Assembly: GCA_965205385.1 (NCBI GenBank)
Contig: CBDBGS010000005.1
Span: 186,001-250,000, forward strand
Reading direction: 5' to 3'
DNA: 64,000 nucleotides
Origin: CATOSP01 sp965205385
GTDB taxonomy: Bacteria; Chloroflexota; Dehalococcoidia; Lucifugimonadales; UBA3495
Shown: positions 16,261 to 25,005 of the stretch, in pieces
Numbering within the stretch: the stretch's first letter is position 1
Layout of the letters: each line of letters begins with the position of its first letter
Made by a program: the position numbers and the translations under genes
Notes under the pieces: generated by a model
What the model was told of the DNA's origin: nothing
Seen by the model: the letters and a program-made list of their open reading frames with translations, nothing else
Database searches by the model: none

Positions 16261-17169
16261 CTACGTCGTCCCGCGCAGCCTGGGGTCAACGGCATCGCGT
16301 ACGCTGTCCCCCAGCAGATTAAATGCGAGCACAGTGATCACGATGGCGATACCGGGGAAGACCACCAGCCACCATAGAGGCTTGAAGGTGGCTGTTACCA
16401 CGCCGCCCAGCAGGTTGCCCCAGGTGGGGGTGGGTGGCGGAATCCCAAGTCCGAGGAACCCCAGGCTCGCCTCGGCTATGATCACCGTGCCCAGTGACGC
16501 CGTTGCCAAAACCAGGACGGGCGCCACGGTCTGAGGCGCGACGTGTCGCAGCATGATGCGCGTGTGGGACGCGCCGGTCGCCCTTGCCGCCTCGACAAAG
16601 GGGTATTCTTTCACGGCAAGCGCGACCGACCTGGTTACTCGCGTCGTAGCGGGTATTCTCACCACCGTTAACGCGATGAGTATCGGGACGACTCCAGCGC
16701 CCATAGCTGTGAGCAGCGCCAGGGCGAGCACTAGACCGGGGAAGGCCAGAATAACTTCCATCACCCGTTGGGTGATCATGTCGAATCGGCCCCCAATGTA
16801 ACCGCTGGCCACGCCCAGAGCCATCGCCACCGTCGTGCTGATCACAACCACGGCCACGGATATTGCAAGGGAAACCCTCGCGCCGTAGATAACTCTGCTC
16901 AAGAGGTCCCGTCCCATATAATCCGTTCCGATTAAATGCCGCGAGGAAGGGCCTTCCCGCGCTTCTAAGACTTTGATCTGGACCGGGTCGTATGGCGATA
17001 CCACGGGGGCTGCTATCGCGATGAGGGCCAGAAGCACGATAACCACTCCCATCGCACCGCCCACCGGATACCGCCGGATGAATCTGAATATAGTGGCTCC
17101 GAACCCTGTTCGATGGGTGCGCCTACCATTGGAAATTTCTGCCGGCGCGTCTATAGATGGTCCCATCAT
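16261..17169 (-). CDS. Peptide/nickel-type ABC transporter permease (DppC/OppC family)
   Basis: 302 residues with N-terminal cytoplasmic segment, about six TM helices and EAA loop VEAARATGASHTRIMLRHVAPQ. Typical DppC features: DPVQIKVLEAREGPSSRHLIGTDYMGRDLLSRVIYGARVSL, and C-terminal NLLGDSVRDAVDPRLRG. Between the binding-protein gene (121 bp upstream, with a strong hairpin) and the DppB gene (3-bp gap). Partner of the adjacent permease in the inner-membrane channel. Confidence 0.92.
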   Translation of the reverse strand: MMGPSIDAPAEISNGRRTHRTGFGATIFRFIRRYPVGGAMGVVIVLLALIAIAAPVVSPYDPVQIKVLEAREGPSSRHLIGTDYMGRDLLSRVIYGARVSLAISVAVVVISTTVAMALGVASGYIGGRFDMITQRVMEVILAFPGLVLALALLTAMGAGVVPILIALTVVRIPATTRVTRSVALAVKEYPFVEAARATGASHTRIMLRHVAPQTVAPVLVLATASLGTVIIAEASLGFLGLGIPPPTPTWGNLLGGVVTATFKPLWWLVVFPGIAIVITVLAFNLLGDSVRDAVDPRLRGTT

Positions 17170-17228
17170 GGGCGCGTGGTCTCCTTTGACAGTCGCATGG
17201 GGTGTTTATGCACCTTAAGACTTGAATG

Positions 17229-17267
17229 TTTCGATGGCTGCCGGGATCACCCCGGCAGCCATCGAAA
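17229..17267 (-). terminator. 17-bp perfect hairpin between binding-protein and permease genes
   Basis: Arms 17229-17245 and 17251-17267 are perfectly complementary over 17 bp with a 5-nt loop, 23 nt after the binding-protein stop. Without a U-tract on the minus strand it is best read as an intra-operonic processing/stabilising or partial-termination hairpin. These often raise binding protein over permease levels. Confidence 0.7.
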
Positions 17268-17289
17268 TCGTGGGCTCTAAGGGCGTAGA

Positions 17290-19068
17290 CTAGCGGTCGA
17301 GCCAGAGGGTCTGGCGGTCGTAATATACATACCTTCCCAGCGCGGGGCCCCGGCTGGGGAACCCCTTTACATAGGGCCACCACATGTGACCATCGACTTC
17401 CCAGCCGCCAGTCATTTGTGGAACCTCTCGGTCCAGCACTTCGAAGGCCTGCTGTACCAGTTGCTTGCGAGTGAGAGGGTCCGACTCGGTGTCTACTTGG
17501 TCCATGATTGCATCGAATTCGGCGTTGGACCAACCCGTCCAATTCTGCGCGCCGCCGGTGCGCCAGAACACGTTCATAAAGTCCGAAGGGTCGTGCAGAG
17601 TCGTGAATTGGGCCCCGCTGGTAATGCTGAACTGCTGCTCTTTGGCGCGGGCGATCCAGACGGACCAGTCCAGGGTCTCCAGACTTAGGTCGATGTTGAG
17701 GGTATCTCTCAGCACCGCCTGGACAAATTCCGCGTGCACCACAACGTGTTGAGGACTACCAGTGGTCATGTCCGCTTCAAATCCGTTAGCGTAGCCTGCG
17801 TCAGCCAGCAGGGCCTTGGCCTCGGAGATCCGAGCTTCCCGGTCCGGGTTGAACGCTGGGAGTTTGTTGAGTTCCGACTCCGGCAGGGCGTATGCGTTGC
17901 CGGGGGGCGCCCATCTGCCCTTGGCCGGAGTGGTGAGGTCGGCAGTAACGGTAGCCCACTCGTCGCGGTCAATGACTAAGTCAATGGCCTTGCGGATACG
18001 CACGTCGTTAAACGGTTCGACCTCAAGGTTGAAATATATGGCGTGGACGATGGGGACTATCGCTTTCTCTCCTTGAACTCCCTTGTCGAGGGCCAACTGG
18101 AAGTCCACGGGATTATTGACCTGGAGTGTATCGAGTTGACCTACGAGGAACGCGGCGAATCGTCCGGATCCCAGCAAGTGAATCTCGATGCCGTCCAAGT
18201 ATGGCAGACCCTCGTTCCAGTAGTCCTGGAACTTTTCGTACCGGATCACCTCACCGGCCTTAAGCTCGGCCATTTGGAATGGCCCGGCAGCGGGATGCAT
18301 TACGTAGGACTTCAGGTCGTTGTCGTACTCTTCTAAGACCGCTTTGGGGAACACCGCGTTCCAGTCGGAAGCTATGAATCGAAGAATCTCAGCCGAGGTT
18401 TCTCTGAACACAAACTCCACGGTCAGATCGTCCACCGCCTTTACTTCCTCGATACGGCTGAACCAGTCTTTCCGATAGCTAAGTACACCCTCGGGAGGGG
18501 CGTGAATCCTGGTCCAAGAGGCTACCACATCATCGGGAGTGACCGATGTACCATCGTGGAACTTGGCGTTATCCCGGAGATGGAAAGTGATCAGCAGTCC
18601 GTCGTCGGAGACCTCCCAGGCGTGGGCGAGGCCGGGAACTATGGTCAGCCCCCGGTCGAAGGGATTAACCTTGATTACACCTTCGAGTCTGGGACCTACA
18701 GGGCTCAGCACAGAGGAGCTTGGAGATTGGTTGACATCCCAGGTGCCGGGGGTGGAGCCGGCCCCGGTCTTGAGCACTCCGCCGGTCTTGGCCAGGGGGT
18801 CGCGGCGGATCTCAGGCGCGGCGATCCCGGGGACAGCCGTGGCGATCACGATCTTTTCCTTCACCACCTCCTTGACGACTTCCTTTTCTACTTCCTTGAT
18901 CACTTCTTTGATAACCTCTTTCTCGACGATCTTTTCCACTACCTGCGGGGTTGCGGCTGCGCCTCCGCACGCCATCGCCGCCAGCATTGCAAAAGCGAAA
19001 ATCAGGGCTAATGCGCCACTCTTTTTCGCCGGCAGAAACGCGGTAAATTCCGATTTATTTGGCCTCAT
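17290..19068 (-). CDS. ABC transporter substrate-binding lipoprotein (SBP_bac_5 family)
   Basis: 592 residues. Lipobox LAAMACGG with lipidated Cys at about residue 34. It is followed by a striking stalk of E/K/V heptad-like repeats (VEKIVEKEVIKEVIKEV, continuing to about residue 75), then the family 5 solute-binding core (LLITFHLRDNAKFHDGTSVTPDDVVASW; DVRIRKAIDLVIDRDEWA). The stalk is predicted coiled coil and would hold the receptor away from the membrane; such stalks recur in Chloroflexota binding proteins. GGAGGA precedes the ATG. First gene of the importer operon. Confidence 0.92.
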   Translation of the reverse strand: MRPNKSEFTAFLPAKKSGALALIFAFAMLAAMACGGAAATPQVVEKIVEKEVIKEVIKEVEKEVVKEVVKEKIVIATAVPGIAAPEIRRDPLAKTGGVLKTGAGSTPGTWDVNQSPSSSVLSPVGPRLEGVIKVNPFDRGLTIVPGLAHAWEVSDDGLLITFHLRDNAKFHDGTSVTPDDVVASWTRIHAPPEGVLSYRKDWFSRIEEVKAVDDLTVEFVFRETSAEILRFIASDWNAVFPKAVLEEYDNDLKSYVMHPAAGPFQMAELKAGEVIRYEKFQDYWNEGLPYLDGIEIHLLGSGRFAAFLVGQLDTLQVNNPVDFQLALDKGVQGEKAIVPIVHAIYFNLEVEPFNDVRIRKAIDLVIDRDEWATVTADLTTPAKGRWAPPGNAYALPESELNKLPAFNPDREARISEAKALLADAGYANGFEADMTTGSPQHVVVHAEFVQAVLRDTLNIDLSLETLDWSVWIARAKEQQFSITSGAQFTTLHDPSDFMNVFWRTGGAQNWTGWSNAEFDAIMDQVDTESDPLTRKQLVQQAFEVLDREVPQMTGGWEVDGHMWWPYVKGFPSRGPALGRYVYYDRQTLWLDR

Positions 19069-19209
19069 TCAGTCCTCCACGATGATTGGGATTATTACCC
19101 GGAACAATAGCCGTATCCTAAAGAGGCCCTCTTACCCTGTCAACCCGCCGCCTTTGCGCCGCCGTCGGCAACGGATACAATTGCGCCAACCCTACCCAGG
19201 TGGTGCGAC

Positions 19210-19859
19210 ATGGCATACTTGCCTCCGATACCCGACGAGACCCTGGAAATTCTGAGGCGCATTCCAACCCAGACATTGATGGACGGTCTGTGGGTGAAGG
19301 GTTGGCCCATGGGTTACATCCACGGCGCTCATCCGTTGCAACTTGGGCAGAGCATGGCGGGCCGCGCCGTCACGCTGCGGTTTGTGCCCCACCGCCCAGA
19401 CCTGGCTGAGGACAAGCCCAAGGGGGACCAGTCCGCTGAGTACGTCGCCTTCGAGTTGTGCGGCTCAGGCAGCGGCAGGTGGGCGGACTGGTGTCCGACG
19501 GCGCGGCCAGGGACAGCAAGGCGCTCAAGGAGTACGGCTTCCCGGTGTTCTGCGCCACCACAACAGCCAAGCAGGGACCCGCCGAGTTCTGGCCCTGGCA
19601 GGTCAACGACGCCATTCAATGCGGCGGCGTCCTCGTGCGTCCGGGCGACGCCATTGTCGGTGATGATGACGGTGCGGTGGTGGTGCCCAGGGCAATCGTG
19701 GACGATGTAATCCAGATCGCCCGAGAGCGGGAAGAGGTGGAGGAAGTCATCAAGGCCCAACTGGAAATCGAGCAGTGTTCCCCTGGAAAGTATTACCCGT
19801 TCAACGACCGCACCTGGCAGCTATTCGAGGAGAAGACGGGCAGGAAGCGGCCCGTTTAA
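19210..19859 (+). pseudogene. RraA-like/HMG aldolase-family gene with frameshift and deletion
   Basis: The N-terminal part (to about 19460) reads LMDGLWVKGWPMGYIHGAHPLQ...YVAFELCG, and a second frame from about 19460 reads RLRQRQVGGLVSDGAARDSKALKEYGFPVFC to the end. These are the two flanks of an RraA-like (dimethylmenaquinone methyltransferase-like) fold. The strand carrying the conserved G-D-L/I and the preceding loop, roughly 20-25 residues, is missing at the junction, and the frame is shifted. RraA-like aldolases/decarboxylases bind substrate there, so the product would be inactive even if the frame were repaired. It opens a short plus-strand set of degraded catabolic genes. Confidence 0.82.
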
Positions 19860-19940
19860 CAGGCCGCTCGCGCTTGCCTAAGGTATAATCACCCCGCTTT
19901 ATCACAGGTAATTCTCCATCGCGAATCAATGGAGGTCCGC

Positions 19941-20784
19941 ATGCAATTCGGCGCTTCGATGTTCTCTACCGATTACTCAATAAGGCCCGACGACCTGGCC
20001 CGCTTGCTGGAAGACCGTGGGTTCGAGTCGATGTGGGTCCCTGAGCATACCCATATCCCGGCAGACCGGCGGAGTCCCTGGCCCGGCGGCCCCGAACTTC
20101 CCCGCGATTATTGGCACACCTATGACCCCTTCGTCGCCCTGACAGCCGCCGCCGGTGCGACTACCAACCTCAAGCTCGGCACCGGAATATGTCTATTGAT
20201 CGAACGGGACCCAATCACCACCGCCAAAGAAGTCGCCAGCGTGGACCGGCTCTCAAATGGCCGATTTCTGTTTGGAATCGGCGGCGGTTGGAACGCCGAG
20301 GAGATGGCCAACCACGGGACTCGTTTCCGGAGGCGCTGGCGGGTGCTACGAGAGCGTGTGTTGGCAATGAAGGAAATCTGGACTCAGGACGAGCCTGAAT
20401 TTCACGGCGAATTCGTGGACTTCGACAAGATGTGGGCATGGCCCAAGCCGGTGCAGCAGCCCCACCCACCCATTATTATGGGTGGCGACGGGCCCACCAC
20501 CTTCGACCGCGTGGTTGAGTTTGGCGACGGCTGGATGCCAATCGGGGGCCGTGCTTCCCAAGGGCCGAGTCTCCCCGAGAAGATAGCTCTGCTTCGCCGC
20601 CAGGCCCAAGAGGCGGGACGGGACCCGGAGTCCATTTCGGGTGTCCATCTTCGGGACTCCAAGGGACGAAGGGTTCATCAAGAATATGGAGGCGGCGGGC
20701 GTGGACCGGCTGGTATTCGGGCTGCCTTCGGCAGAGCGGGACGAGGTAATGCCGATTATCGACGAGTGCGCCAGGTTTATTTAG
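19941..20784 (+). pseudogene. LLM-class (F420-dependent type) oxidoreductase with 1-base frameshift
   Basis: ATG 19941 is preferred (GGAGG at 19931-19935). The frame encodes a luciferase-like monooxygenase-fold protein: MQFGASMFSTDYSIRPDDLARLLEDRG, LKLGTGICLLIERDP, NGRFLFGIGGGWNAEEM and PIIMGGDGPTTFDRVVEFGDGWMP. After ESIS the frame is lost. Removing one G from the GGG at 20639-20641 restores VSIFGTPRDEGF, then AAGVDRLVFGLPS, and a stop at 20782-20784, giving a normal family C-terminus. Unrepaired, translation runs to 20810 with an unrelated Arg/Gly-rich tail. Family members use F420 or FMN; the substrate is unknown. Confidence 0.85.
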
Positions 20785-20811
20785 CCAGGCGCGATCAACT
20801 AGAGGTGTGAA

Positions 20812-21594
20812 ATGAAAGAGAATACGTTAAAACAGAAGCTGGAGGCTGGGCAGGCCGCGTTCGGGGTAATGCTCACCTTCCCGTCGGCCCCGATGGTGGA
20901 GATGCTGGGGCACCTCGGATTTGACTGGATTTTGATCGACAACGAACACGGCTCGGTGACGGTCGAAAACTCGGAAGACCTTATCCGCGCCTCAGAGCTT
21001 ACGGGTATGGCGCCCATCGTCCGCCCGGTGAGCAACAAGCCCGAGATCATCGCGCCGTTCCTGGACCGGGGAGCGTGGGGAGTGCAGATCCCCCACGTGA
21101 ACACAGCCGAGGAAGCCCGTGCCGCTGTCGACGCGGTCAAATACCCGCTTCAGGGTCACCGCGGCGTGTTCAGCGGCGGCCGGCCGGCGGAGTATGGCTT
21201 CGCCAGGAACACCGGGGAGTACGTGGAAGCGGCCAACAGGAACACGCTGGTGTGTCTCATGATTGAGGAGGTCGAGGCCATCGAGAACCTTGAAGAGATG
21301 TGCACCGTTGACGGAGTGGACGTGTTTTTCATTGGGTCCGGGGACTTGTCGGCGTCGATGGGCTACGCCGGGCAGCAGACCCATCCTGAGGTGCAGGCGC
21401 TGATGGAGAAGGGGATCACAACCATCCGGGAAGGGGGCAAGATCGCCGGGTGCAGTTGTCCCGACGCCTACGTGCCCAAGTTCTTGGACATGGGCGCCCA
21501 ATATTTCCACGGCAGCGTCAGCCGGCTCGTCAGCTCGTCCAGCGTGAGCTACCTGGAAGAGATGCGAAAAGCGGCGGCGTCGTCGGGGAAGTAG
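20812..21594 (+). CDS. HpcH/HpaI-family class II aldolase
   Basis: 260 residues. TIM-barrel aldolase signatures: LGHLGFDWILIDNEHGSVTVEN (catalytic His/Glu region), PIVRPVSNKPEIIAPFLDRGAWGVQIPHVNT with the phosphate/substrate loop, then YPLQGHRGVFSGGRPAEYGF and VFFIGSGDLSASMGY. These metal-dependent enzymes cleave 2-keto-3-deoxy/4-hydroxy-2-oxo acids to pyruvate (or glyoxylate) and an aldehyde. GAGGTG lies before the ATG. Adjacent to the broken LLM and RraA-like genes, which probably belonged to the same catabolic unit; only this gene reads intact. Confidence 0.9.
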   Translation: MKENTLKQKLEAGQAAFGVMLTFPSAPMVEMLGHLGFDWILIDNEHGSVTVENSEDLIRASELTGMAPIVRPVSNKPEIIAPFLDRGAWGVQIPHVNTAEEARAAVDAVKYPLQGHRGVFSGGRPAEYGFARNTGEYVEAANRNTLVCLMIEEVEAIENLEEMCTVDGVDVFFIGSGDLSASMGYAGQQTHPEVQALMEKGITTIREGGKIAGCSCPDAYVPKFLDMGAQYFHGSVSRLVSSSSVSYLEEMRKAAASSGK

Positions 21595-21726
21595 GCGCAG
21601 CGGTGCGCCCGCGGGACCAAGATTCCATCTGGGGAGGGAGTCTCAGATAACCACACCGATAGAGAGGGTACTTAAGGCCGAGATGGTCCAGTTGGGCAAC
21701 GTTTCCGAAGCATCCCAGGTCATTCT

Positions 21727-21843
21727 CCCCCTTTCGCAAAAGGGGGATTTCTCCCCCGCCCCGCGCGCGATGACCTCTGCGACTTCGGCGGTCCTGCCCG
21801 GCACTGAGAAATCCCCCCAGACCCCCCTTTTCCGAAAGGGGGG
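21727..21843. repeat. 117-bp imperfect inverted-repeat element (REP/MITE-like)
   Basis: Left arm 21727-21753 (ccccctttcgcaaaaggggg then atttctc) pairs with the reverse complement of 21806-21843, which contains an extra gggtctgg-type insert. Each arm also folds on itself around ccccctttcg/cgaaaggggg. It lies in the 540-bp gap between the HpcH aldolase and the VWA operon. The rest of that gap shows no gene. Confidence 0.75.
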
Positions 21844-22134
21844 CTTGTGTATTCGACCGGCGCAGTATCGATTGGCCTTACTAACAATTAAAGGGCCCTG
21901 GGCAGTGGAAGCTCGTCAAATTGTCCGGCCTGCACCTGGAAACCAGGCTGCCCTCTGTCTATGTCCGCCGCCGCTCATCTCTGGCAAGGCCGCCGTTCCT
22001 GGTATTATTCTACACCGTTAATATTCCACCGGATTCCGCTCCCACTCTGACTCGCCTTCGTCTGCCAGCATAGAATACGGGTCCAACTAACTACCCTTGG
22101 TTCACCGAACCTACGAAGTGTCGCCCGCCATGCC

Positions 22135-25005
22135 TTACCTGTTTCTTGCACGGCGCTTGGCCTGTAGCCAGCGCTCAGTCGCAGACTCGACCCCTTCCCC
22201 CTCCCGCCGCTGAGGGGTGGATGTAGTGTCTCGCGACCGCGCGGGCTCTTCCTCAGTCTTCGCGCGCTGCCTCCGGGATATTGAAGTGAGGGCCGCACCT
22301 GATTCTCGCCCGCTTGGGTCTCCAACCTCCAGTCTTGGCCGGGCAGCCCTGCGCTGACGCATGCTCTCAAGCATAGGCGACGCAGCGTCAGGTAGCGATG
22401 TTACGCGGCCCCTGAGCGCCCATGCCTTGGCCGCTGCAAGCCAGACTACGATATCGGTGAGGGGCAAGTTCAGGCGGCGGAGGGCTATGTCCAACGGCAG
22501 TAGGAGCGCCGCCGCCATCAATAGCCACCAGCCCAACGGCACGTCCCCGTAGGCTGGCGGCAGACCAGGACCAAAAGACTCCGACGGGTTGTCAAGGACC
22601 CTGCCGTTCGTGATAGCTGCGAGGCGCTCCAGTAAGCGGGGTCTGCCCTCCAAGTCCTTGTATTCGGGCGAGTAGGGCGCCACCAGACCCGCCGCACTGG
22701 AGCGGCGTTTGCCCTGCGCTCCCTCCTCTACGATCTGTAATAGGTACGGACCTTGATCGTTCGCCGGAAATCCCGCCTCGAAACGTCCCAACGCCGTGGC
22801 CACCAGTGGGACTTCCATGACGTTTAGCCGCGGTCCCACGACACGCGCCGAAAGCCGCGCGTCCTCCTGGACCTCCCCCTCCACTACTAAAGTGGCCATT
22901 CCCGCCTTCACTTCTCCCCTCATTTCAAACGGCGTCTCCTCCGGCGGTAAAGTCCAATCCACCAAGGCAGACCAAAAGGCGGGGGCCGATTTCCATGAAT
23001 TCAGGGTTGATGTCCACCGGCCCTCGCTATCGCTGGTCCAGACTATGCTACGCCCCAGACCGTGTTGCCACTGAGCGAGTAGCGGGTCTCCCTTGGGAGA
23101 CACCAGCACAACCTGGGCCGCGTTTCTTGGCAGGGTGGTCACGTAGCCGCCCAGGGAGGGAAACTCGCCTCCAGTGGCTCGCAATACTGGGCTGCTTCCG
23201 GCCAACAGGGGCACGGTCGGCTCGTCGACGATTGCGTGCCGGGCGGCAAGGCGGGTCTCCTTGGTCAGGATCTGGGGGATGTCCCGGGCCCTGCTGGTGA
23301 AGTAGAAACGTCCCCTCCCTTCCTCGGCAAGCCACTGGAGGAGGCCGACATCCACATCCAGCCCAACGGCGATGGTGGACAGGGTGATATCGTTTTCCTC
23401 GAGGGATGACAAAAGCCCTGGATAGTTGCCAGGCGGGGAGACGCCGTCTGTGAGCAGGACGATATGCTTGCGTGGGGCCGGGGCGCCCGCCAGGCGGCCC
23501 TGGTAGGCTGTAAGCAGCGCAGGATAGATGTCGGTGCCACCGTTGGCCACCAACGTCCCGACAGAATCCTGCATTTCCTCCAGGCGGACTTCGCTTCCGA
23601 TCTCGCCTATGGGCACAAGCCACCAATTGGCGGCGTCAAAAGCCACCACGCCCGCCAGGTCATACGGCTCCAGCTCCTCCAGGCTCAAACGGGACGCTTC
23701 CTTGGCCATTTCCACTTTGGCCACCCCGTCCGAGCCAGTACCGGACATACTGCCGGATTCGTCGATGACGAGGGCCAGCGCCACCTTATTCTTTTCCTCG
23801 CGTTCCGGGATTTCGGAGGTGACCGGCAACACTTCCTCCAAAGGCGTGTCCCTGTATTCGCCCATGGTCAGGCTGTGGGCGCCTCCCACCACCAGCAGGC
23901 CTTTGCCCAAGTCACGAACGGCCGCCCGAATCACTTCCATCTTTCCCTGCCCCAAGGACTCGGCGGGCACGTCTACGAGAACCATACCGGAGTACCTTCC
24001 CAACCCCTCCAGGGACTCGGGGAAAAGAGCCGTTGGCACAACCTCAGCCTGAAGGTCTGTCGCGCCCAATGCTTCGTAGACATTCTTCGCCGCTCCTTCC
24101 CGGTCCTCTACTACCAGGACGGCCGGAGGGCCGTGGGCGTTAACGATAGCGTCTGCCCGGTTGTTCTGGAAACGCGTGTCGTCCTCGCTATCCACAGTCA
24201 CCCGGACTGTATGAAACCCGGGCCGGTCGATGCCTGCCTCGAATGCGAACCGGGTCTCTCCTTCCTTGAGGGCAACCTGCCTGGTGGCGACTACCGCCCC
24301 GTCTACCGACACCTGCAGAGTGGCGTCCGCCTTGCGCGCGCTGCCGACCGTCACCTCCACTGGCACCCGCTCTCCTGTGCTGGCCGAAGAGGGGACAACC
24401 ACCGAGGCAACCAGCACCTCGGGGCCTGAAAACCCCTGTAGCGGCGCAACGTCCACCTGGATACCCTGCGCCCGAAGGAAACGCGCCCGCTCCACCGCGT
24501 CGCCCAAATTCTCTTGTCCGTCGGAGACGATCACGATTCGGCGGCGGGCGTCTGGAGGCAGCAGAGCACCGGCTAGGCGCAGCCCATCAGCAAGGTTGGT
24601 GTTGTTGGCGCGGACCTCCGACTGGAATTCCCGGAACCCCCCTTCTTCAGTGACGGGCCATTCCACAAGGGCGTCGCGACCGATGGTGACGATTCCAGCC
24701 TTGTCGTCAGGCCCTCGCGCCTCCATAGCTTGCTTGACGAAATCCTCAACCTGACCGCGTTGCCGCTGAACGCTGGCAGAGAGATCGGCGACAAACACGA
24801 CGGCCTGCCGGTTGACCGTATACCGGACGGCGGGGACCGCCAGCGCGAGGACAAGAAGGGTAAGGAGCAGCATTCTGAAGCCCAGAATGAATCGGCCGCG
24901 CAGACCCCCGTGTCCCCGCCTCGATTGCCGCCACAGGAGTAGAACGCCGCCCAGCGCGGGCAACAAGAGCAGGAGCGCCAAAGGTTGTCCGAAGCTAATA
25001 CCCAC
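22135..25005 (-). CDS. Membrane protein with two VWA domains and a GATase-like domain
   Basis: 956 residues. Two N-terminal TM helices, then VWA 1 with MIDAS VVFVADLSASVQ, a linker beta domain, a glutamine-amidotransferase-like segment (PPAVLVVEDREGAAKNVYEAL..LLVVGGAHSL), and VWA 2 with a perfect MIDAS VIDESGSMSG..GGTDIYPALL. A C-terminal TM helix WWLLMAAALLLPLDIAL is followed by a basic tail. This architecture is found in MoxR-linked VWA loci, where the metal-dependent domains bind partner proteins in the envelope. It overlaps the preceding BatA-like gene by 11 bp and ends the operon. Function is not established; a role in assembling or remodelling extracytoplasmic complexes is inferred. Confidence 0.88.
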   Translation of the reverse strand: MGISFGQPLALLLLLPALGGVLLLWRQSRRGHGGLRGRFILGFRMLLLTLLVLALAVPAVRYTVNRQAVVFVADLSASVQRQRGQVEDFVKQAMEARGPDDKAGIVTIGRDALVEWPVTEEGGFREFQSEVRANNTNLADGLRLAGALLPPDARRRIVIVSDGQENLGDAVERARFLRAQGIQVDVAPLQGFSGPEVLVASVVVPSSASTGERVPVEVTVGSARKADATLQVSVDGAVVATRQVALKEGETRFAFEAGIDRPGFHTVRVTVDSEDDTRFQNNRADAIVNAHGPPAVLVVEDREGAAKNVYEALGATDLQAEVVPTALFPESLEGLGRYSGMVLVDVPAESLGQGKMEVIRAAVRDLGKGLLVVGGAHSLTMGEYRDTPLEEVLPVTSEIPEREEKNKVALALVIDESGSMSGTGSDGVAKVEMAKEASRLSLEELEPYDLAGVVAFDAANWWLVPIGEIGSEVRLEEMQDSVGTLVANGGTDIYPALLTAYQGRLAGAPAPRKHIVLLTDGVSPPGNYPGLLSSLEENDITLSTIAVGLDVDVGLLQWLAEEGRGRFYFTSRARDIPQILTKETRLAARHAIVDEPTVPLLAGSSPVLRATGGEFPSLGGYVTTLPRNAAQVVLVSPKGDPLLAQWQHGLGRSIVWTSDSEGRWTSTLNSWKSAPAFWSALVDWTLPPEETPFEMRGEVKAGMATLVVEGEVQEDARLSARVVGPRLNVMEVPLVATALGRFEAGFPANDQGPYLLQIVEEGAQGKRRSSAAGLVAPYSPEYKDLEGRPRLLERLAAITNGRVLDNPSESFGPGLPPAYGDVPLGWWLLMAAALLLPLDIALRRLNLPLTDIVVWLAAAKAWALRGRVTSLPDAASPMLESMRQRRAARPRLEVGDPSGRESGAALTSISRRQRAKTEEEPARSRDTTSTPQRREGEGVESATERWLQAKRRARNR

